Assembly: GCF_002777255.1 (NCBI RefSeq)
Contig: NZ_CP017634.1
Coordinates: forward strand, 4,972,903-5,036,902
Direction: 5' to 3'
DNA: 64,000 nt
Origin: Candidatus Formimonas warabiya
GTDB lineage: Bacteria > Bacillota > Dehalobacteriia > Dehalobacteriales > Dehalobacteriaceae
Positions 58,749 through 64,000 of the stretch are shown here, piece by piece. Numbering within the stretch: position 1 is the stretch's first letter; each line of letters begins with the position of its first letter. Made by a program: the position numbers and the translations under genes. The notes beneath the pieces were generated by a model, which made no database searches, was not told the origin of the DNA, and saw only the letters and a program-made list of their open reading frames with translations.

Positions 58749-59459
58749 ATGCGCTTGATCTTTTTTCACACCGTAAAAATTCCCAGGTTCTTGATACCTG
58801 CATTAATTTTTCTTACCGCTTTGACTGTGACAGGATATTATTATATTTCGGCATATCTGCTGCACGCCGAGATTGATGCGATTTCCTGGTCCATCGCCAA
58901 TAAGGTGATCGTGGTGGATCCGGGGCACGGTGGCATCGACCCGGGGGCGGTAGGCCCTTCCGGTTCCCTGGAAAAAGACATCAATTTAGCCATTGCCAAA
59001 AGACTTTCTTTGATTCTGAGCCAGGCCGGGGCAGTTGTTATTATGACGAGAGAAGATGACAGCAGTTTTAGCCCGAAGAAAAAAGCCGACCTGGATGCCC
59101 GGATCGCTTTGGCGGAAAAACAACAAGCCGATATTTTTGTCAGCATTCAGGGAAATGCCATTAAATCATCCCGCTGGACGGGGGCCCAGACCTTTTATCA
59201 CCCCCGGTCTGAGGAAAGTAAAAAACTGGCTGTGTGTATCCAGCAGGAAATGGGGAGAATTCTAAAAAATACCAACCGGCTGGCCCGGCCCCATACGGGA
59301 GCCTACATTCTGAATCAATTAAAAATCCCCACGGTGGTGGTGGAAGTGGGCTTTATGTCAAACCCTCAGGAAGAAAAAATGTTGAATGATACCTATTACC
59401 AAGGGAAGGTGGCCTGGGCTGTTTATGCGGGCATCGTCAAGTATTTTAGTGAGCAGTAA
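58749..59459 (+). CDS. cwlD: CwlD-like N-acetylmuramoyl-L-alanine amidase, zinc ligand altered
   Basis: Amidase_3 protein, 236 residues, with an N-terminal membrane anchor (residues 10-38). In sporulation CwlD prepares cortex muramic-delta-lactam. First zinc site VDPGHGGIDPGAVG (His60) and SGSLEKDINLA (Glu75) are intact, as is the catalytic VVEVGFMSNPQE; but the third ligand, His in the usual SIHxNA, is Gln134 in FVSIQGNAIKSSRWTGAQTF. The neighbouring SSRWTGAQTFYHP is otherwise typical of CwlD. ATG 58749 follows AAGGGAGGGG; ATG 58728 has no such site. It may be catalytically impaired or use another ligand. Confidence 0.88.
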   Translation: MRLIFFHTVKIPRFLIPALIFLTALTVTGYYYISAYLLHAEIDAISWSIANKVIVVDPGHGGIDPGAVGPSGSLEKDINLAIAKRLSLILSQAGAVVIMTREDDSSFSPKKKADLDARIALAEKQQADIFVSIQGNAIKSSRWTGAQTFYHPRSEESKKLAVCIQQEMGRILKNTNRLARPHTGAYILNQLKIPTVVVEVGFMSNPQEEKMLNDTYYQGKVAWAVYAGIVKYFSEQ

Positions 59460-59495
59460 ATTAGCTAACTATCAATATTTTTAGTCAAGACTTTT

Positions 59496-59524
59496 ACCCT
59501 ACATTTTGTGGGGTTTTCTTTTTG
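59496..59524 (+). terminator. Terminator after the CwlD-like gene
   Basis: ACCCTAC-ATTTT-GTGGGGT stem-loop followed by TTTCTTTTT. Confidence 0.8.
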
Positions 59525-59630
59525 GAAAGATTTTCTCATCTAAATAAAACCATTTATGTTTTTTGCAGGATTTTTTTTATCCGGGAAGAAGTGTTCTCTT
59601 AATTGATCCTGGGCAAAGGAGAGAAGTTAG

Positions 59631-60125
59631 ATGGGAGAAAAAGTACAAATTTCCCTCAGCTGGGGTGTCATGGATGTGATATGGGATCAAAAGAAGGGAA
59701 TCCGCTATCTGTCTTTACCGGAGCCGGCACAAAACAGTATTTCGGCATTAGAGGGCGAGATTTTAGCATTAAGAAATGCTTTAGAGGAATATTTTCAAGG
59801 GAAAAGGAGAGAGCTGGATTTTCCCCTGGACCTGTCGGGCCTGCCCCCCTTTCAACGGAAGGTGCTGGAAGCGACGGGAAAGATTCCTTATGGAGAGACC
59901 CGGTCCTATCAGTGGGTCGCTCAACAGGCCGGTTCCCCCCGGGCCTGCCGGGCTGTTGGAGGTGCCCTGGGGAAAAACCCCGTACCAATCTTAATACCCT
60001 GTCATCGGGTTGTAGGGTCCGACGGGTCGCTGTGCGGCTTTTCCGGTCCCGGCGGATTGGACCAGAAAAAGAGATTGCTGGAATTAGAAGGGATTAAGGT
60101 GGACAAACAGGGAAAGATAAAATAG
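59631..60125 (+). CDS. ogt: Methylated-DNA--[protein]-cysteine S-methyltransferase
   Basis: Suicidal repair protein that removes methyl groups from O6-alkylguanine. 164 residues; the active site is ILIPCHRVVGSDGSLCGFSG (acceptor Cys in PCHRV), preceded by the DNA-binding helix YQWVAQQAGSPRACRAVGGA. AAAGGAGAG precedes ATG 59631. Stands alone after a terminator; the next gene follows after 45 bases. Confidence 0.95.
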   Translation: MGEKVQISLSWGVMDVIWDQKKGIRYLSLPEPAQNSISALEGEILALRNALEEYFQGKRRELDFPLDLSGLPPFQRKVLEATGKIPYGETRSYQWVAQQAGSPRACRAVGGALGKNPVPILIPCHRVVGSDGSLCGFSGPGGLDQKKRLLELEGIKVDKQGKIK

Positions 60126-60170
60126 GGAGCAACCGGCCCCTGAAAGAGAGAATTTTAAGGAGGTCTTGTG

Positions 60171-61574
60171 ATGAGTATCCTGTGCGGATTAATTTCTCCC
60201 CACCCGCCCATTGTGGTGCCTGAAGTGGGAGGAGAGGAGTCGAGGCAAGTGATTGATACGGCTTCCGCTCTGGCGAAAGCGTCTTTGGGGATCAAACAAC
60301 TGGATCCGGAGGTGCTGATTTTTGTCACGCCTCACGGTACGGTTTTTCAAGACGCTGTGGCCGTATCCGCTGTTTCTGCCTTGAGGGGCGGGCTGGAACG
60401 ATTTGGCGCCCGCCATACCCAATTTGAATATGCCAACGATACGGAACTGGCAGAGGAAATAATCAGAACGGCAGTAAAAAAAGGTATTCCCGCCGTCGCT
60501 CTGGATCATGAACTGGCCAAGGAATATGGCGCTTCCCTCCAGCTGGACCATGGAATTACCGTCCCCCTCTATTTTTTGAACAAGGCGGGAGTGGCATGCC
60601 CCATTGTGCCCGTGTCTATGGGTTTTTTGCCCTTTGAAGAATTATATCAGTTTGGCACCGGAATCCGGGAGGCGGTAGAGCGGCTGGGACGCAGGGCCGT
60701 TTTCGTGGCCAGCGGGGATTTGTCCCACCGCCTGACTAAAGATGCTCCCGCCGGTTTCCACCCGCGGGGTCAAGAGTACGATCTATTACTGGGTGATCTT
60801 TTGCGCAAGCAAGATATCGAAGGAATATTAAAAATGGATCCAGGGTTAATCGAATGTGCCGGCGAATGCGGGATCCGTTCCTTTATCATCATGCTGGGCG
60901 CCTTTGACGGATATCGTTTAAAGATTGATGTGCTGTCTTATGAAGGTCCTTTTGGGGTAGGATATTTGGTAGCCCAGGTTACCCCGGAAGAGTTCAGCCC
61001 GGACAGGCAGCTGGCAGAAAAACTGTTTCACGAGCGGCGGAGCGTGGTCAAACACTTGCGGGCCGGTGAATCGGAGCCGGTAGCGCTAGCCCGCCGGGCC
61101 CTGGAGGAATACATAAAAAGCGGATCCATCATTTCCCCTCCGGAAAAATTAAACGGGGTGCAAAAACAAAGGGCAGGGGTGTTTGTGTCCTTGAAAAAAC
61201 ATGGCCAGCTGCGGGGCTGCATCGGCACCATTGAACCGACTCAGGATTCGGTGGCCCAAGAGATCATTCAAAATGCCTTAAGTGCAGGAACCCGGGATCC
61301 CAGGTTTCATGCCGTCACGTTAAGAGAATTGGATGATCTCACTTATTCCGTGGATGTCCTGCATCCGGCGGAAGCTATTTCCGGACTGGAGGAGCTTGAC
61401 CCCAAGAGATATGGCGTCATTGTAAAAAGCGGACGAAAATCCGGGTTGCTCCTTCCCAATTTGGAGGGGATAGACAGCGCGGAAGAACAGGTGGAAATCG
61501 CCAGGAATAAGGCGGGCATCCGGCCGGGAGAGCCCATAGAATTGGAAAGATTTGAAGTCGTCAGGTATTATTAG
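60171..61574 (+). CDS. AmmeMemoRadiSam system protein: extradiol-dioxygenase-like (Memo/LigB) domain fused to AMMECR1
   Basis: 467 residues in two parts. Residues 1-270 are a class III extradiol dioxygenase-like (LigB/Memo) fold with ISPHPPIVVPEVGG, VTPHGTVF and ASGDLSHRL. Residues about 285-467 are AMMECR1 with KKHGQLRGCIGTIEPT and DPRFHAVTLRELDDLTYSVD. The function of this three-domain system, defined by co-occurrence with a radical SAM enzyme, is unknown. ATG 60171 is preferred over GTG 60168, with AAGGAGG 8 bases upstream. Its radical SAM partner follows after 9 bases. Confidence 0.9.
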   Translation: MSILCGLISPHPPIVVPEVGGEESRQVIDTASALAKASLGIKQLDPEVLIFVTPHGTVFQDAVAVSAVSALRGGLERFGARHTQFEYANDTELAEEIIRTAVKKGIPAVALDHELAKEYGASLQLDHGITVPLYFLNKAGVACPIVPVSMGFLPFEELYQFGTGIREAVERLGRRAVFVASGDLSHRLTKDAPAGFHPRGQEYDLLLGDLLRKQDIEGILKMDPGLIECAGECGIRSFIIMLGAFDGYRLKIDVLSYEGPFGVGYLVAQVTPEEFSPDRQLAEKLFHERRSVVKHLRAGESEPVALARRALEEYIKSGSIISPPEKLNGVQKQRAGVFVSLKKHGQLRGCIGTIEPTQDSVAQEIIQNALSAGTRDPRFHAVTLRELDDLTYSVDVLHPAEAISGLEELDPKRYGVIVKSGRKSGLLLPNLEGIDSAEEQVEIARNKAGIRPGEPIELERFEVVRYY

Positions 61575-61583
61575 AGGTGTAGG

Positions 61584-62447
61584 ATGATGCGGGAAGGCAT
61601 GTATTACCAAACCAGGGAAGATGGATATACGGCGTGCGCATTGTGTCCCCGGGGATGCGTGATTAAACCGGGTGGGACTGGGTTTTGCCGGGTGCGCCAA
61701 AATCGGCAGGGCATCTTATATGCCTTAAATTACGGAAAATATACTGCCCTGGCTTTAGATCCCATCGAAAAAAAGCCTTTGTACCACTTTTTTCCGGGCA
61801 GCCTGATTTTATCGATTGGGACATTCGGGTGCAGTTTCCACTGCTCCTTTTGCCAGAATTGGCAGATTGCCCATGCCGCCACCGACGGGGAAGAGGTATC
61901 GCCCCAAAGGCTGGCCGCTTGGGCGGCAGAAGCGGCAAAACAAGGGTCCATCGGCGTGGCATACACCTACTCGGAGCCTCTCATGTGGTATGAATTTGTT
62001 TTGGAGGCGGCCCAAGAGGTGAAAAAGGCCGGGTTAAAGAATGTGCTTGTCACCAACGGTTTTATCCGCCCGGAACCTTTTTCTCGCTTATTGCCCTTTA
62101 TTGATGCTTTAAACATTGATGTGAAAGGTTTTACCGGGGAATTCTATCAAAAAATTATCAAAGGGGAATTTGAACCGGTGCTGGCCGCCGCGGAGATGGC
62201 CTCCCAGGCGGGAAAACATGTGGAGATTACCACCCTGCTCATTCCCGGGTTAAATGACTCCGGGGAAGAATTGACCCAGTTGGTGGATTGGATCGCGGGG
62301 AGTCTCGGTCCGGAGGTGCCCCTCCATTTTTCCCGGTATTTTCCCAATTACCGGCTGGATTTGGCGCCGACCCCGATTAAGACGCTGGAGGCTGCACAAG
62401 CATTGGCACGTCAAAAACTGCAATATGTTCACTTGGGAAATGTTTGA
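61584..62447 (+). CDS. AmmeMemoRadiSam system radical SAM enzyme
   Basis: 287-residue radical SAM protein resembling pyruvate formate-lyase activases. An N-terminal Cys cluster (CALCPRGCVIKPGGTGFC) precedes the radical SAM motif FGCSFHCSFCQNWQIAH; MWYEFVLEAAQEVKKAGLKN and ITTLLIPGLNDSGEEL are further family segments. It accompanies the fused AMMECR1 protein. The target of the radical chemistry is unknown; protein or RNA modification has been suggested for the system. Confidence 0.93.
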   Translation: MMREGMYYQTREDGYTACALCPRGCVIKPGGTGFCRVRQNRQGILYALNYGKYTALALDPIEKKPLYHFFPGSLILSIGTFGCSFHCSFCQNWQIAHAATDGEEVSPQRLAAWAAEAAKQGSIGVAYTYSEPLMWYEFVLEAAQEVKKAGLKNVLVTNGFIRPEPFSRLLPFIDALNIDVKGFTGEFYQKIIKGEFEPVLAAAEMASQAGKHVEITTLLIPGLNDSGEELTQLVDWIAGSLGPEVPLHFSRYFPNYRLDLAPTPIKTLEAAQALARQKLQYVHLGNV

Positions 62448-62515
62448 GGGAGAGACGGAACCGTTGTACAATTTGATCAGGAAACATATTCTTGGGCGAA
62501 AGGGAGAGAAAAACC

Positions 62516-63472
62516 ATGAATGAACAGCTAAAATCAGCGGCAGAGATCGCTTTGCTGCGCTGTATGGGTGCCAGACCGGAGGAAAGAGTGCTCATCGTCA
62601 CGGATACCCACCTGCATGAGTTAGGTTATATTTTTTTTGAGATGGCGCAAAAAATAGGAACGGAAGCCTTATTAATGGAAATGCTTCCCCGCTTTTCCAG
62701 CGGAGAGGAGCCCCCTGCCGCTGTCGCCGCCGCGATGAAGGAGGCGGATGTGGTACTGATGGTGACGGAAAAGTCATTATCCCATACCGGGGCAAGAAGG
62801 AACGCCAACGCGGCAGGAGCCCGTGTCGCCTCTTTGCCCGGTCTCACCGGAGATATGATGGCACGGGCCCTCAATGCCGATTATGAACAGATCCGTCTTT
62901 TAAGTACAGAGATCAGTAAGTTATTGACGAAAGGCCGGACGGCGAGATTGACTTCTCCTGCCGGGACGGATATCGTTTTCGGACTGGGAACCAGAGAAGG
63001 CCACGGAGACACAGGAATCTACCAGGAAAAAGGGATGTTCGGAAATCTTCCCGCCGGCGAGGCTTATATTGCTCCCATAGAAGGCAGTGCGGCCGGAATT
63101 TTAGTGGTGGACGGATCCATGGCCGGAGTGGGAAAATTAAGGGAGCCTATTGTGATCAAAGTGGCAAAGGGATATGCCATCGATATCAGCGGAGGAGAAG
63201 AAGCCCGTCAGCTTAACCTGCTTTTGGAGCCCCACGGCCGGGATGCCCGGAACATTGCGGAATTGGGGATTGGTACCAATCACCAGGCCCGGCTTACCGG
63301 GGCGGTGCTGGAGGATGAAAAGGTCTTGGGTACGGTACACGTAGCTTTAGGTGACAACCATACCATCGGGGGTGTGGTGGAAGTATCCAGCCATTTGGAT
63401 GGTATTGTTTTGCAGCCCACCTTGGAGATTGATGGCGATGTTCTGCTCAAAGACGGGCAGATGATCAAATAA
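62516..63472 (+). CDS. M29-family aminopeptidase (AmpS/leucyl aminopeptidase type)
   Basis: Metallo-aminopeptidase of 318 residues. The metal-site segments of family M29 are present as AYIAPIEGSAAG, LGIGTNHQARLTG and VHVALGDNHTIGG, near the C-terminus, in the usual order. ATG 62516 follows AAAGGGAGAG; TTG 62492 is in frame but unsupported. Slightly shorter than typical M29 enzymes (about 370-410 residues), mainly at the N-terminus and the central part. Runs directly into nagA. Confidence 0.85.
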   Translation: MNEQLKSAAEIALLRCMGARPEERVLIVTDTHLHELGYIFFEMAQKIGTEALLMEMLPRFSSGEEPPAAVAAAMKEADVVLMVTEKSLSHTGARRNANAAGARVASLPGLTGDMMARALNADYEQIRLLSTEISKLLTKGRTARLTSPAGTDIVFGLGTREGHGDTGIYQEKGMFGNLPAGEAYIAPIEGSAAGILVVDGSMAGVGKLREPIVIKVAKGYAIDISGGEEARQLNLLLEPHGRDARNIAELGIGTNHQARLTGAVLEDEKVLGTVHVALGDNHTIGGVVEVSSHLDGIVLQPTLEIDGDVLLKDGQMIK

Positions 63473-64000
63473 ATGAGGCTGGTCATCGGTAATGTTTCTC
63501 TGGTCTTGCCGGGAGAAGTAATTTCCGGCCAGGAAATAGTAATAGAAGACGGATTGATGATGGATTACGGATGCACCGGCAAATTTTCCGGTGTAAAATG
63601 GGATGGAGAAGGAGGATTTTTGCTTCCCGGCCTGCTGGATCTACACGTCCATGGGGCCATGGGGTACCACTTTTCCGACGGGGCAGGATGGGAAAAAATA
63701 TTGGCTCACCATTTAAAGGGAGGGACCACCGGCTTACTGGCCACTACCCTTTCCGGCCGGCCGGATGAGTGGCAGGCGGCCGCCCACACCGCAAAGGCCG
63801 GGAGAGAGAATTTGCCGGATATTCTAGGCATCCACATGGAAGGGCCTTTGATCAATCCCCAAAATGCCGGCATCCATCAAGGCCACAGGCTGGGCAGGGA
63901 ACTGCTGCCTGAGGTAAAAAAATTCATTGAAGAGAATCACCCCCTGGTCAAATTGATCACGCTGGCCCCGGAATTGCCGGGCATGGATTTATTTATACCC
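63473..64000 (+). CDS. nagA: N-acetylglucosamine-6-phosphate deacetylase, 5' part
   Basis: Converts GlcNAc-6-phosphate to glucosamine-6-phosphate and acetate in cell-wall and amino-sugar recycling. 176 residues are visible before the right edge. Metal-binding motif PGLLDLHVHGAMGYHFSDG, then GGTTGLLATTL and LGIHMEGPLINPQNAGIHQ with the catalytic-metal Glu are diagnostic of NagA. ATG 63473 directly follows the stop codon of the aminopeptidase gene. The 3' part is outside the window. Confidence 0.9.
   Translation, partial: MRLVIGNVSLVLPGEVISGQEIVIEDGLMMDYGCTGKFSGVKWDGEGGFLLPGLLDLHVHGAMGYHFSDGAGWEKILAHHLKGGTTGLLATTLSGRPDEWQAAAHTAKAGRENLPDILGIHMEGPLINPQNAGIHQGHRLGRELLPEVKKFIEENHPLVKLITLAPELPGMDLFIP

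Noticed and set aside
59603..60097. 164-codon plus-strand frame overlapping ogt
   Set aside because: Out of frame with the clear Ogt active site PCHRV; no motifs of its own.

Overview
The window reads as chromosomal DNA of a strictly anaerobic, probably spore-forming Firmicute of the Peptococcaceae/Desulfitobacteriia type. This is inferred from the gene set: a non-pyrrolysine MttB-type methyltransferase with its corrinoid protein, two selenocysteine-dependent glycine-reductase-type (Grd) clusters, ferredoxin-linked oxoacid oxidation, three tripartite tricarboxylate transporters (TTT), a UbiD/UbiX decarboxylase pair and a CwlD-like spore-cortex amidase. No rRNA or tRNA gene and no CRISPR array was seen, so the species cannot be fixed.

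Layout. 0-4 kb: end of a peptide ABC transporter, MttB-like methyltransferase, corrinoid protein and a GntR/UTRA repressor. 4.2-8.4 kb: isocitrate dehydrogenase followed by a four-subunit 2-oxoacid:ferredoxin oxidoreductase (korDABC), together converting isocitrate to 2-oxoglutarate and then succinyl-CoA. 8.7-26 kb: a carboxylate uptake and decarboxylation region with a TctA-TctB fusion plus TctC, an M20 peptidase-like hydrolase, a 4,5-dihydroxyphthalate-decarboxylase-like protein, two cupins, a second TTT, an ornithine-cyclodeaminase-like enzyme, a MoxR/DUF58/DUF4129 module, UbiD and UbiX. 26-41.8 kb: Grd region. On the minus strand lie pucR, grdE1, grdB1, grdA1 and an atypical trxB; on the plus strand trxA, grdA2, grdC, grdD, grdE2, grdB2 and a third TTT. 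Four genes (grdA1, grdB1, grdA2, grdB2) contain an in-frame UGA read as selenocysteine; each is reconstructed here as one gene. 41.8-54.5 kb: an accessory island with hicAB (hicA frameshifted), REP-like palindromes, an MFS exporter, an IS remnant, an HExxH-HEAT protein and a 2594-residue RHS protein, flanked by two diverged copies of a 230-bp regulatory segment. 54.5-64 kb: isochorismatase-type amidohydrolase, MFS transporter, ferritin-like protein, molybdenum cofactor genes, CwlD-like amidase, DNA methyltransferase repair protein, AmmeMemoRadiSam genes, M29 aminopeptidase and the start of nagA.

The strongest unifying observation is a palindromic operator, consensus TGKATACTTGKATACA, found at eight intergenic places: two before icd, and one each before the TctA-TctB fusion, the dihydroxyphthalate-decarboxylase-like gene, ubiD, grdE2, the MFS gene and the isochorismatase gene. 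It suggests one regulon, plausibly under the GntR repressor encoded at 3.2 kb, that joins transport, decarboxylation, amide hydrolysis and a Sec-dependent reductase. The substrate-specific grdE2-grdB2-tctCAB block carries this operator whereas the upstream grd core does not, so the TTT may import the substrate of that reductase. Both GrdB proteins show UxxGxxC at the Sec site and both GrdE proteins lack the expected processing cysteine context, so the two systems may act on a substrate other than glycine, sarcosine or betaine. That last step is inference.
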